NCBI GenBank assembly: GCA_965224815.1
Contig: CBDDAF010000003.1
Span: forward strand, 2,542,001-2,606,000
Direction: 5' to 3'
Length of the DNA: 64,000 nucleotides
From: CAYPEL01 sp036479985
GTDB taxonomy: Bacteria; Pseudomonadota; Gammaproteobacteria; DSM-19610
Below, one piece after another: positions 34,080 to 41,848 of the stretch. The notes beneath the pieces were generated by a model that saw only the letters and a list, made by a program, of their open reading frames with translations, ran no database searches and was not told the origin of the DNA. Numbering within the stretch: position 1 is the stretch's first letter; the number at the start of each line of letters is the position of its first letter. A program made the position numbers and the translations under genes.

Positions 34080-35171
34080 ATGGGATTTAAATGCGGCATA
34101 GTAGGTTTACCCAACGTCGGTAAATCAACCTTATTCAACGCGCTAACCAAAGCGGGTATCCAGGCAGAGAACTATCCATTCTGCACCATTGACCCGAACG
34201 TAGGCGTTGTAGCAGTACCTGATCCACGCATGGATACGCTTACCGATATTGTAAAACCGAAAAACACAATCCCAACCACCATGGAATTTGTAGACATCGC
34301 TGGTCTGGTTGCCGGGGCATCCAAAGGTGAAGGTCTGGGTAATAAATTTCTCGCCAATATTCGCGAAACCGATGCTATCGCCCAGGTGGTGCGTTGTTTT
34401 GAAGATGACAATATCGTGCATGTGGCCGGTAAAGTAGACCCCATCAACGATATTGAAGTCGTCAACACAGAGCTGGCGCTAGCTGATCTGGAATCCGTTG
34501 AAAAAGGTATCCACCGTGTTTCCAAAGTTGCCAAGAGCGGTGACAAGGATGCCAAATCAAAACTGGTCGTACTTGAAAAAGCCAAAGCGCATCTCGATGA
34601 AGGCAACATGGTGCGGGCATTGAATCTGGATGAAGATGAACGTGCAGAACTCTATGACCTTCACCTGCTCACCATCAAACCAACCATGTACATTGCCAAC
34701 GTCGCAGAAGATGGTTTTACCAATAACCCGTACCTGGATGTCATACAGGAACTAGCGGCAAAGGAAGGTTCCGAAGTGGTTGCAGTATGTGCCGCGATTG
34801 AATCTGAGCTCATCGAACTTGAAGACGAAGAGCAGAAAGTATTTCTTGATGAGTTGGGACTGGAAGAGCCCGGATTGAATCGGGTGATCCGAGCCGGTTA
34901 TCAATTACTTGGCCTGCAGACCTATTTCACCGCAGGCGTTAAAGAAGTCCGGGCGTGGACAGTATCGGTCGGCGCATCCGCGCCACAAGCTGCCGGCGTT
35001 ATTCACACCGATTTTGAAAAGGGATTTATCCGCGCCGAAGTCACGGCCTATGATGATTTTGTTGCCTGTAAAGGAGAGCAGGGTGCCAAGGAAGCCGGAA
35101 AACTTCGCCTGGAAGGCAAGGAATACATCGTAAAAGACGGCGACGTGATGCATTTCAGATTCAACGTCTGA
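34080..35171 (+). CDS. ychF: Redox-regulated ATPase YchF
   Basis: YchF (Ola1) is an Obg-family P-loop protein that prefers ATP, binds ribosomes and restrains oxidative-stress defence. The 363-residue protein has G1 GLPNVGKSTLFNALTK at 8-23, G3 DIAGLVAGASKGEGLGN, an inserted coiled coil (about 120-195) and the C-terminal TGS domain (about 280-363, YFTAGVKEVRAWTVSVGA). In the family the G4 motif is NxxE, here NVAE near 204, explaining ATP use. It starts with ATG directly upstream of GGATTT. Confidence 0.97.
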   Translation: MGFKCGIVGLPNVGKSTLFNALTKAGIQAENYPFCTIDPNVGVVAVPDPRMDTLTDIVKPKNTIPTTMEFVDIAGLVAGASKGEGLGNKFLANIRETDAIAQVVRCFEDDNIVHVAGKVDPINDIEVVNTELALADLESVEKGIHRVSKVAKSGDKDAKSKLVVLEKAKAHLDEGNMVRALNLDEDERAELYDLHLLTIKPTMYIANVAEDGFTNNPYLDVIQELAAKEGSEVVAVCAAIESELIELEDEEQKVFLDELGLEEPGLNRVIRAGYQLLGLQTYFTAGVKEVRAWTVSVGASAPQAAGVIHTDFEKGFIRAEVTAYDDFVACKGEQGAKEAGKLRLEGKEYIVKDGDVMHFRFNV

Positions 35172-35269
35172 TAGTGCCAACTGGACAGAAACGCTCCAAC
35201 AACCTAAAATTGCGCCTCTTCAAAAATGAGAAAGCGGGTACTGATCCGACTTTTTTAATATCTACAAAC

Positions 35270-35346
35270 GGCTATGTAGCTCAGCTGGTTAGAGCACATC
35301 ACTCATAATGATGGGGTCCCCTGTTCGAATCAGGGCATAGCCACCA
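35270..35346 (+). tRNA. tRNA-Met (anticodon CAT), elongator type
   Basis: A 77-nt cloverleaf with acceptor GGCTATG/CATAGCC, D arm GCTCAGCTGGTTAGAGC, anticodon arm CATCA-CTCATAA-TGATG with anticodon CAT, T arm CCCTG-TTCGAAT-CAGGG, and encoded CCA. The acceptor and D-arm sequence resembles the E. coli elongator tRNA-Met and not the initiator or tRNA-Ile2. An accessory island with toxin-antitoxin genes starts directly after it. Confidence 0.96.
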
Positions 35347-35354
35347 TTTTAACT

Positions 35355-35381
35355 AGCAGTGTGCTTACACTGCTTTTTTTA
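35355..35381. terminator. Terminator after tRNA-Met, overlapping brnA
   Basis: AGCAGTGT and ACACTGCT form an 8-bp stem with a GCTT loop, followed by TTTTTTT on the plus strand, so it ends the tRNA transcript. The brnA stop and last codons lie within the hairpin, a usual economy between convergent units. Confidence 0.85.
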
Positions 35382-35613
35382 TTTCTTCCCGGATCACTTT
35401 ACGTAGCGTGTCTTCGAGCGATTTATTTTGAGTGTCCATCTGTGTGCGCAAAGCATCATTAATCAGAGTTTGATAGTTCCCACCACCTGCTTTATGCACA
35501 AGCTGTTTGAAGTGATCGAGAATATCCGCATCAAGGCGAATAGTAATACGCACCTTGTTGGGGTCGGGTGTTACGACTGGGCCCCGTTTACCTTTGCTGA
35601 AATCATCACTCAT
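35365..35613 (-). CDS. brnA: BrnA antitoxin
   Basis: BrnA neutralises BrnT and represses the brnTA promoter. I chose the ATG at 35611-35613 (MSDDFSKGKRGP), giving 82 residues and starting one base after the brnT stop; the longer open frame runs back into brnT. The ribbon-helix-helix part is KVRITIRLDADILDHFKQLV followed by GNYQTLINDALRTQM. The C-terminal helix is Lys/Glu-rich. The gene order toxin-antitoxin is typical of BrnTA. Confidence 0.92.
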   Translation of the reverse strand: MSDDFSKGKRGPVVTPDPNKVRITIRLDADILDHFKQLVHKAGGGNYQTLINDALRTQMDTQNKSLEDTLRKVIREEIKKAV

Positions 35614-35614
35614 A

Positions 35615-35887
35615 TCACAAGCCTTTATAATACTGTTCAATCTCTTTACGACGCGCCCTGCGGGCAGAGATGATGCGGATACAGTTTTTACGCTGTTCTG
35701 CATGAACCACAAATAACACTTTTGAGTATGGCCCCATACCAAGTGTTTTAAAGCGCTGTTCTTCGTGATCACTATCCTCGATGGTGAGGGCGTTTTCATC
35801 CTGCAGTGCGATCACAGCATCAGCAAAATCTACCTGGTGTTTGCGTAGATTTCCGGACGCCTTCCATGGGTCCCATTCGTAGTTCAT
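35615..35887 (-). CDS. brnT: BrnT ribonuclease toxin
   Basis: BrnT is a RelE-fold ribonuclease toxin. The 90-residue form starts at the ATG at 35885-35887; a 53-codon upstream extension is not coding. The signature MNYEWDPWKASGNLRKHQVD and the catalytic-type HEEQRFKTLGMGP and IRIISARRARRKEIEQYY match the family. The stop is one base before the brnA start, so the pair is coupled. The promoter lies just upstream with its -10 box only six bases from the ATG. Confidence 0.92.
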   Translation of the reverse strand: MNYEWDPWKASGNLRKHQVDFADAVIALQDENALTIEDSDHEEQRFKTLGMGPYSKVLFVVHAEQRKNCIRIISARRARRKEIEQYYKGL

Positions 35888-35893
35888 AGGATA

Positions 35894-35922
35894 ATTGTAT
35901 GTACAAATTGTGTACTTTGCAA
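35894..35922 (-). promoter_or_regulatory. brnTA promoter with operator in the spacer
   Basis: On the minus strand TTGCAA (35917-35922) and TACAAT (35894-35899) are separated by exactly 17 bp, a near-consensus sigma-70 promoter. The spacer contains the dyad GTACA-N5-TGTAC (35901-35915), a probable BrnA operator. The -10 box ends six bases before the brnT ATG, so transcription would begin at or very near the start codon and give a leaderless mRNA. Confidence 0.65.
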
Positions 35923-36038
35923 GATTTTTATCTCTTACTGGAATTACTTGAGAAATTTTCTGTTTATCGCTCCAGATGGTAGGTGTTTTAGGCAAGTGGT
36001 TGCATTTTCTGGTATCTAATAGCAATATACACAAACTA

Positions 36039-36058
36039 ATACACATAATAAGGTGTAT
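36039..36058 (+). promoter_or_regulatory. vapB upstream dyad
   Basis: ATACAC and GTGTAT form an inverted repeat separated by eight bases and end four bases before the vapB ATG, enclosing the AAGGTG ribosome-binding site. Such dyads are common VapB/VapBC autoregulatory operators. Confidence 0.4.
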
Positions 36059-36062
36059 CGCT

Positions 36063-36272
36063 ATGCGAACGAATATCGTACTGGACGATGAGCTGGTGCA
36101 AGAGGCTCAGGCTTTAAGCAAGATAAAAACCAAACGTGAATTGATTGACCTTGCGTTGCGGGAGTTCGTTAACCACCGAAAACGTTTGGATCTGCGAGAG
36201 TTAAAGGGTGTTGGAGGTATTCGCGATGATTACGATTACAAAGGTCTGCGTGCAGGGAAAGACGAAACCTAA
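36063..36272 (+). CDS. vapB: VapB-type antitoxin
   Basis: A 69-residue antitoxin starting at ATG 36063 (MRTNIVLDDELVQEAQALSK) with ribosome-binding site AAGGTG. Residues 1-45 form the ribbon-helix-helix of the DUF2191/VapB group, with KTKRELIDLALREFVNHRKR, and the C-terminal part (LRELKGVGGIRDDYDYKGLR) wraps the toxin. Its stop overlaps the vapC start (TAATG), a coupled pair. Confidence 0.9.
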   Translation: MRTNIVLDDELVQEAQALSKIKTKRELIDLALREFVNHRKRLDLRELKGVGGIRDDYDYKGLRAGKDET

Positions 36273-36679
36273 TGTATCTGGTCGACACCTCAGTATGGAT
36301 AGGTTACTTAAAGGGCCGGGATACCGAACAAGTTCGGTTTGTCGATCAGTTACTAAATAACCCACTGGCAATCGGTATCACCGATGTCATCTACATGGAA
36401 ATCCTGCAGGGTGCATCCGATCAGGATGCTTTTGATCAGTTCCGTCATTACTTTAGTGGCCAAAGATTTTATCGTTTTCCAGATCCCGAAGTTAGTCACA
36501 CTGCCGCAGCACAGATTTATTTTGATTGCCGACGAAAAGGTATCACGGTGCGGTCAACGCTGGATTGCCTGATTGCTCAATGTGCTGTTGAACACGAGTT
36601 GATCCTCTTGCATCATGATAACGATTTTAAATATATGGCGTCTGTGCTACCGGCATTGCGGCAAAAACATTTTCTTTAA
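36272..36679 (+). CDS. vapC: VapC-type PIN-domain ribonuclease toxin
   Basis: A 135-residue PIN-domain nuclease. The acidic metal-binding residues are Asp5 (VDTSVWI), Glu43 (YMEILQG), Asp98 (STLDCLIA) and Asp116 (LHHDNDF). VapC toxins cut tRNA or rRNA in growth arrest. It is coupled to vapB by the TAATG overlap and faces away from brnTA, with only 175 bp between the two start codons, so two toxin modules are stacked head to head. Confidence 0.93.
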   Translation: MYLVDTSVWIGYLKGRDTEQVRFVDQLLNNPLAIGITDVIYMEILQGASDQDAFDQFRHYFSGQRFYRFPDPEVSHTAAAQIYFDCRRKGITVRSTLDCLIAQCAVEHELILLHHDNDFKYMASVLPALRQKHFL

Positions 36680-36733
36680 AAATTATCGGCGTCGGTGACA
36701 AATGATAATTATTGCGTATTGCCACCGACTCCA

Positions 36734-36913
36734 TTAATAATCACGGAACAAGTGCGAGACGCCACCGGTTGAGTTGGCAACATTGCTCAGTGCCTTGAGC
36801 AGCACGACTGGATTTCCATCCTCAATGGCTGCATTCAGATACTCGGCAGCCTCTTCGGGAGATTGCAGGTAATCTGAAGCACGATACGGTGTGGAAGAAT
36901 TACTTGCGCTCAT
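36734..36913 (-). pseudogene. Addiction-module antidote protein (HigA-like), truncated
   Basis: The 59 residues from the ATG at 36911-36913 (MSASNSSTPYRASDYLQSPE, then EEAAEYLNAAIEDGNPVVLL) match the start of probable addiction-module antidote proteins, including the TPYRASDYL and AIEDGNP blocks. Intact relatives are about 100 residues and continue into a helix-turn-helix (typically GLSRESLYKAL). Here it ends at GGVSHLFRDY and a stop, losing that domain, and no continuation was seen. It is therefore probably a decayed antitoxin. The upstream toxin fragment overlaps its start by 14 bp. Confidence 0.7.
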
Positions 36914-37019
36914 TGTAGTTTCTCCAGTAAGCCTTAGCATTTTCAATATCTGTTTGCTGAGTGGATTTATCACCACCACAAAGCAGTAAAACAATCTGTG
37001 GAATTGTGGAGGCTGTATA
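36900..37019 (-). pseudogene. RelE/HigB-like toxin, C-terminal fragment
   Basis: Minus-strand translation of 37019-36900 gives IVLLLCGGDKSTQQTDIENA followed by KAYWRNYNERK and a stop. This is the characteristic end of HigB-2/Gp49-like toxins (family pattern: I..LL.GG.K..Q..DI..A..YW). No start or N-terminal part is present; upstream is unrelated AT-rich sequence. It overlaps the antidote gene start, as intact pairs do. Confidence 0.7.
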
Positions 37020-37088
37020 CTTAAAGTCTAAATCAGGCCAGATGGGATTATTAATTAAGTATACTATCCCCGTATTTCTAAATGAAAT

Positions 37089-37670
37089 TTAGTCTTCTTC
37101 ATCAAAAACATAAGGACTTGATTCCTTTGATACTAGTGATCGATACCTAATACCAGCTGCACTTGTGCATTGTTCAGTGAGTGCATCGACAAACTTCACT
37201 AAATTATATGTTTTACCCTGATTTACTATTTTCCCATTGTTATCTAACAGGCTAATATTTACATTTTCTTGAAACCTATTTCTATTAAAGATAATAGCTG
37301 CATCTTTTTCTGATGCTACGTTATATTCTTTATCGGTTATATTATGGACTGGGGCCTTAACTACAATTCCATTGGAATACGTTAACTTGGCTACTCCGAA
37401 TTCAATGGGTTCACTTGGAAAAGTCAATTTGACAAAAAGCTTAAAATCATCATTGCATTCCATTGAGAATGTTGATTGGCCATCCTTACTGGATATACTT
37501 GACTTGTGGGTGGCGCTCTTGTCATTGATTTTCCAACCATCTGCTTTTGCTGCTTCCATTTTCTTCTGTTTCTGATGCCCGTAGTATCCGCCTGTTAACC
37601 ATCCAGAAAAGCTATTTGTTGAAAATAATATAAAGGATATAGCGATTAGAATATTGAAAATTTTATGCAC
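37089..37670 (-). CDS. Hypothetical exported protein
   Basis: A 193-residue protein with a clear signal peptide (about 1-22, IFNILIAISFILFSTNSFSG) and an otherwise soluble, Lys/Asn-rich body. I do not recognise the family. Single cysteines near 74 (MECNDDF) and 168 (EQCTSAA) could form a periplasmic disulfide. It is AT-rich and lies in the accessory stretch after the toxin-antitoxin genes, upstream of nothing with an obvious link. Confidence 0.65.
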   Translation of the reverse strand: MHKIFNILIAISFILFSTNSFSGWLTGGYYGHQKQKKMEAAKADGWKINDKSATHKSSISSKDGQSTFSMECNDDFKLFVKLTFPSEPIEFGVAKLTYSNGIVVKAPVHNITDKEYNVASEKDAAIIFNRNRFQENVNISLLDNNGKIVNQGKTYNLVKFVDALTEQCTSAAGIRYRSLVSKESSPYVFDEED

Positions 37671-37722
37671 AGTTGTATCTCCTTGTTATATGCAGCTATT
37701 AGATCGTCTTCGTACGACAAAG

Positions 37723-38040
37723 CTATTGTACGAAAACCCACCCATTTTTTACCATGCAGCGTTGTATCATTTCTTTCTTACGATCCATTTTATCAAGTGG
37801 GCCATAAGCAGCTAATCCTACAATTCCTCCCGTAACCAAAGCGCCAGTTATATCATCACTATCCATTTGGCTTGCGCCAATATTTTCAGAAATTTCTTTA
37901 CATGCATGAAGATCATGCTGATATTCGCTAGGTTCTTTGATGCTGTTTTTGTAATCAACAGAGCGCTGGCCCTTTACCCCTGTTGCTGTGCATCCCAACA
38001 CGATAGTAATTACAACTGATAGTAATGATATTTTGAGCAT
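37723..38040 (-). CDS. Small lipoprotein with glycine-zipper-like stretch
   Basis: I chose the ATG at 38038-38040 (MLKISLLSVVITIVLGCTAT), giving 105 residues with a lipobox VLGC (Cys17). Residues 60-80 contain DITGALVTGGIVGLAAYGPL, a Gly/Ala-rich segment reminiscent of glycine-zipper lipoproteins. The cysteines near 46 and 94 may pair. Function unknown; it is followed on the same strand by the exported protein at 37089 after 52 bp and may form a unit with it. Confidence 0.65.
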   Translation of the reverse strand: MLKISLLSVVITIVLGCTATGVKGQRSVDYKNSIKEPSEYQHDLHACKEISENIGASQMDSDDITGALVTGGIVGLAAYGPLDKMDRKKEMIQRCMVKNGWVFVQ

Positions 38041-38298
38041 GATTTTCAATTGCGTGAATAACCAAGGCATAGTCCACCTCTTATCCCTGTCACTTTTTAT
38101 TTGCGCTTTTTTCTTTCTATGAATTTCATCATATCAGTTCCAGTCATATAGTGCTCGAATCCGGAATCCGGGGGCAATTTACTTAAACAGAAGTCTCAAC
38201 TGACAAATGTAATGAAACACCCTGTTTGAAGCTAAAAGGGGGCGGAGAGTCATCGGCTATCTATAGCGTTTGTTCGCTTGTGAATTTTATGGGAAAAA

Positions 38299-38315
38299 CA
38301 TAAACTAGGTTTATG
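38299..38315 (+). promoter_or_regulatory. Palindrome before the tiny-ORF operon
   Basis: CATAAAC-TAG-GTTTATG is a perfect 7-bp inverted repeat, 23 bp before the ATG of the first tiny ORF and just upstream of its AAGGAGG ribosome-binding site. It has the size and place of a repressor operator. No cognate regulator is visible next to it. Confidence 0.4.
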
Positions 38316-38338
38316 GTAATTACTTCAAGGAGGAAGTT

Positions 38339-38452
38339 ATGACAAACGCAACCATAGTACTAACCTCGTTAGTTCCTATATCGTATAACCGCTACATAAA
38401 TTATTGTGTGCGCCGTGTGTTTTGTGGTTGTGTATGTACGGCGTATTTATAA
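38339..38452 (+). CDS. Tiny ORF 1 of a three-gene overlapping operon (37 aa)
   Basis: A 37-codon ORF starting MTNATIVLTSLVPISYNRYI and ending RRVFCGCVCTAYL, with an excellent ribosome-binding site AAGGAGG five bases before the ATG. It has four cysteines in its last 15 residues. Its stop overlaps the next start as TAATG, so the strong ribosome site may serve mainly to load ribosomes for the next gene. I do not recognise it; the coding call rests on the ribosome site and coupling. It could also be a leader peptide. Confidence 0.5.
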   Translation: MTNATIVLTSLVPISYNRYINYCVRRVFCGCVCTAYL

Positions 38453-38634
38453 TGAAACTGAACTATGAAAAGCTTCGTGAAGATGTACGAAAGGTTGGTG
38501 TGGCTATGATTCTTGGGGGCGGACTTGGTTTCTTTACTGATAAGGTTACCAGTTTCGAAGCCTTGTTTTTGTCGGCGTTCGGTACTATCGTTTTGTTAAC
38601 GGCTTTATTTGAAAATGAGAGTGGCCATGTTTGA
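38452..38634 (+). CDS. Small membrane protein (60 aa), tiny operon ORF 2
   Basis: I chose ATG 38452 (MKLNYEKLREDVRKVGVAMI), which overlaps the previous stop; a start 16 codons upstream lies in a different context without a ribosome site. An N-terminal amphipathic, charged helix is followed by two hydrophobic segments (VGVAMILGGGLGFF at about 16-29 and FLSAFGTIVLLTALF at about 39-54), a helical-hairpin topology. I do not recognise a function. It overlaps the next tiny ORF by eight bases. Confidence 0.7.
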   Translation: MKLNYEKLREDVRKVGVAMILGGGLGFFTDKVTSFEALFLSAFGTIVLLTALFENESGHV

Positions 38635-38707
38635 TAGTATAATTGTGTGGGGTCTATTAGTAACAATTGTTATGCTGGCTGCGCTTTACTACGCAAAACA
38701 TCACTGA
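38627..38707 (+). CDS. Single-span tiny protein (26 aa), tiny operon ORF 3
   Basis: ATG 38627 to TGA 38705-38707 encodes MFDSIIVWGLLVTIVMLAAL then YYAKHH, a single membrane helix with a positively charged, His-ending tail. Its start lies within the last codons of ORF 2 (eight-base overlap) and a GAGAGTGG stretch could serve as ribosome site. It is too short for usual gene callers. Membrane micropeptides of this size often modulate a larger membrane partner, here perhaps ORF 2. Confidence 0.55.
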   Translation: MFDSIIVWGLLVTIVMLAALYYAKHH

Positions 38708-38780
38708 CGAATTGCTGCTGGCAAACCACTTGTCTATCATGCGTCTTCCTTTATGGAATCAAAGGGGGATTTATTTGATA

Positions 38781-38921
38781 GGGAAACTCTGATTTATTAG
38801 CGAGCGTCTGTAGGAGCGGCTTTAGCCGCGATGAACCGCTGCGCCCTATCGCGGCTAAAGCCGCTCCTACATGATTTGCATTGTTCACAATGTAAGATAC
38901 TCGACACATCAGAGGTTCCAT
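38781..38921. repeat. Family A hairpin element, copy 5
   Basis: Outer ends GGGAAACTCTGATTTATT and CACATCAGAGGTTCC enclose the core hairpin from 38808 (CTGTAGGAGCGGC) to 38871 (GCCGCTCCTACA) and the linker GTTCACAATGTAAGATACTC. It fills most of the 351-bp gap between the tiny operon and rapA. The rest of the gap shows nothing else I can identify. Confidence 0.85.
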
Positions 38922-39058
38922 CAGGTGCTGATTCCCATCTAAAACTAATCTACTCCCTTTGCAGAATATCCCGGTCACAAATTTCAACGTGACGCCCCGC
39001 GCTAAAATGCCTATCATTACGCACTTTTTCCACCTCACCCGATTGAGAGGCATAACCC

Positions 39059-41821
39059 GTGCAAGAAATTCTACCCGGCCAGCGCTGGATCAGTGAAGCC
39101 GAGCCTGGCCTTGGTTTAGGGCTGGTTGTCGAGGTCGATGGCCGAACGGCTACCGTTTTATTTCCTGCTAGTGAGGAACAGCGGGTTTATGCGCGTCAGG
39201 AAGCGCCGTTGTCCCGGGTGCAATTTCAGCCGGGTGATACGATCGGTGATCATGACGGCCGTAGTTTGAGCGTGCAATCGGTCGATGAGGAAGAGGGTAT
39301 TCTGTTATATACCTGCCATGACGATGCTGGGGCGGTGGTGATACTGCCGGAAACACGTCTGGATCATCGTATGCGGCTGGTGCGTCCTCTGGAGCGGTTG
39401 CTGGCTGGGTTGATCGATAAGACTCGCTGGTTTGAGTTGCGTCAGGATGCGGCGCGTTGGGCGGGTGAGGCGCAGCGGTCTGCAGCGCGTGGATTGCTGG
39501 GTGCGCGCATCGAGCCGATTGCGCATCAACTCTATATTGCCAATGAAGTCGGTCAGCGCAGTGCTCCCCGGGTTTTGCTGGCGGATGAAGTCGGGTTGGG
39601 TAAAACCATCGAAGCGGGTTTGATTCTGCATCAGCAATTGTTGACCGGGCGAGCGAGCCGGGTGTTGATTGTGGTGCCTGAAAATCTTGTCTTCCAATGG
39701 TTCATCGAGATGTGGCGCCGGTTTAATCTGCGGTTCAGCATTTTTGATGAAGAACGTTGTCTGGCTATTGATGCCGAGAATCCGTTCCTGGCCGAGCAGT
39801 TGATTCTGGTGGGATCTGATTTTTTTAAACAAAATCCTGAACGGCATGAACAGGCTATTAAAGGTGAATGGGATTTGCTGGTGGTCGATGAGGCGCATCG
39901 GCTGGAATGGCATGCGGACGAGCCGGGTGCAGATTATTTGTTGATCGAACAGCTGGCTATCGATTCGAAAGGCGTGTTGCTACTCACTGCAACACCGGAA
40001 CAGTTTGGCCGTGGTGGACATTTTGCCCGGTTACGGTTGTTAGACCCGCACCGGTTTCACGATTTTAAGACCTTTTGTGAGGATGAGGAACACTATCAAC
40101 CGGTCGCAGAGATTGTAAATAGTTTGCTGGATGAAAAAGCGTTAAGCGAAGAGCAACAGACAACATTAAAAACATTGTTGGGTGATTCTTCATTAGAGGA
40201 TGTTGACGGTGTGTTGCGGCAACTGGTTGACCGGCATGGCACGGGCCGGGTTTTATTCCGTAATACACGTTCTGCTATTTCTGGATTTCCACAACGTAAG
40301 GTGATCGCTCATAACCTTGAGGAAGCGCAGTCAGAGGAAAAGACTGGTTTTGAAAATCACGTATCGTTTGATGTACTACCGGTGCAGGATCAAAAGCGGA
40401 CTGAATGGTTAGCAGGTTTATTACGCGAACTTAAGCCGGAAAAAATATTGGTGATTTGTTCGGCCGCTGAAACCGCTGTGTCGATATCCGCTGCTTTAAA
40501 AGATAAATTCGGTGTGCTGGCAGGTGTGTTTCACGAAGGTATTGATCTTATCGCACGTGACCGTGCGGCTGCCTGGTTTGCAGACAGGGATGAGGGTGCG
40601 CAAATATTAATTTGTTCCGAGATTGGCAGTGAAGGTCGGAACTTTCAATTTGCACATCATCTGGTGTTATTCGATTTACCTGATAATCCGGATCTTCTCG
40701 AACAGCGTATCGGGCGGCTTGACCGGATCGGACAGCAATTCGATATACAGATTCATGTGCCTTATTTACCCGACACACAAGATGAACGTCTATACCGCTG
40801 GTATCACGAAGGATTAGACGCCTTTGAAACCACCTGTGCTGATGGCGTTACTGTTTACAATCAGCTGGGTGACCGGGCTGATGGTTTATTAAAAGGTGAT
40901 TGCGACCTTGATCAGCTGATCAGTGACACACAAAAAATTCACCAGGACTTGATCGAAAATGTTCAACAAGGCCGTGATCGCTTGCTTGAATTTAATTCCA
41001 ATAATCCTGAAATAGCAAAGTCGCTGATTGAAGCGATTGACGAAGCTGACTTTGATGATCACCTGACTAATTTTCTGAACCGGGCCTTTGATGCCTTTGG
41101 TATAGACACGGAAGAGCTGAGTGCACATATCTGGCTGGCCAGACCGTCTGATCATATGAACATCGATGCGCTGCCAGGATTACCGGAAGATGGTATTCGT
41201 TATTGTTTACGCAGAGACATTGCGCTGTTACACGATGATGTCCAGTTTATAACCTGGGAACATCCGCTGGTTGCCGCACTGCTGGACGTATTGAATACCA
41301 CAGAGATGGGTAACAGTGCAGTTACCGTTATCAAAGATGATGAGTGGAACAAAGAGCCGTTATTGCTGGAAGCGTTGTTTGTAGTTGAATGCAGTTCACC
41401 GGTTCAGCTTGATTTGAACCGTTTCTTTGAAGCAGAAATATTTCGTGTGCTGGTTGATATGAAGGGCAAAGAAATTGGCAAAACCATGCTGGCAGAGGAT
41501 ATCGACGGTTATTGTCTGCGCCGTGACCGGGTGACTTCGGGCAAGGTATTGCGCAGCCAGCAGGCACCGATTAAATCATTGTATAAGCATGCGTTACGTC
41601 ATGCGGAAAAACAGTTGAAAGATATTATTAAGCACGCTTCAAAAAAAGCGGATCTGGAAATGACGGCTGAAGTCGAGCGTTTAAAACAATTGCAGGCTGT
41701 TAATCCCAGTGTGCGTGATGATGAGATCGAATATCAGCAGTTGATGTCGGATGCTGTTAGCAAAGCGTTAGCGGGTGCCGGACTGCGGCTGGATGCAGTA
41801 CGGTTGGTTATTGTGAATTGA
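39059..41821 (+). CDS. rapA: RNA polymerase-associated ATPase RapA
   Basis: RapA (HepA) is a Swi2/Snf2-type ATPase that recycles RNA polymerase. The 920-residue protein starts at GTG 39059 (MQEILPGQRWISEAEPGLGL). Two N-terminal Tudor-like domains (about 1-110) are followed by the helicase core with Walker A DEVGLGKT (176-183), DEAH (277-280), LLTATPEQFGRGGHFARL and the second lobe with ICSEIGSEGRNFQFAHHLVL and QRIGRLDRIGQ. The RapA-specific C-terminal domains make up the rest. It is slightly shorter than the 968 residues of E. coli. Confidence 0.97.
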   Translation: MQEILPGQRWISEAEPGLGLGLVVEVDGRTATVLFPASEEQRVYARQEAPLSRVQFQPGDTIGDHDGRSLSVQSVDEEEGILLYTCHDDAGAVVILPETRLDHRMRLVRPLERLLAGLIDKTRWFELRQDAARWAGEAQRSAARGLLGARIEPIAHQLYIANEVGQRSAPRVLLADEVGLGKTIEAGLILHQQLLTGRASRVLIVVPENLVFQWFIEMWRRFNLRFSIFDEERCLAIDAENPFLAEQLILVGSDFFKQNPERHEQAIKGEWDLLVVDEAHRLEWHADEPGADYLLIEQLAIDSKGVLLLTATPEQFGRGGHFARLRLLDPHRFHDFKTFCEDEEHYQPVAEIVNSLLDEKALSEEQQTTLKTLLGDSSLEDVDGVLRQLVDRHGTGRVLFRNTRSAISGFPQRKVIAHNLEEAQSEEKTGFENHVSFDVLPVQDQKRTEWLAGLLRELKPEKILVICSAAETAVSISAALKDKFGVLAGVFHEGIDLIARDRAAAWFADRDEGAQILICSEIGSEGRNFQFAHHLVLFDLPDNPDLLEQRIGRLDRIGQQFDIQIHVPYLPDTQDERLYRWYHEGLDAFETTCADGVTVYNQLGDRADGLLKGDCDLDQLISDTQKIHQDLIENVQQGRDRLLEFNSNNPEIAKSLIEAIDEADFDDHLTNFLNRAFDAFGIDTEELSAHIWLARPSDHMNIDALPGLPEDGIRYCLRRDIALLHDDVQFITWEHPLVAALLDVLNTTEMGNSAVTVIKDDEWNKEPLLLEALFVVECSSPVQLDLNRFFEAEIFRVLVDMKGKEIGKTMLAEDIDGYCLRRDRVTSGKVLRSQQAPIKSLYKHALRHAEKQLKDIIKHASKKADLEMTAEVERLKQLQAVNPSVRDDEIEYQQLMSDAVSKALAGAGLRLDAVRLVIVN

Positions 41822-41848
41822 TTTAAGCAACCCAGATGTATCGTGCAT

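Noticed and set aside
37671..37722. Possible attC between the two exported-protein genes at 37.7 kb
   Set aside because: A TCTAAT motif occurs, but no RYYYAAC/GTTRRRY pair with L boxes, so it does not meet the attC pattern.
38751..39053. Minus-strand ORF of about 100 codons before rapA
   Set aside because: Most of it is the family A hairpin copy 5, and it has no ribosome site or family match.
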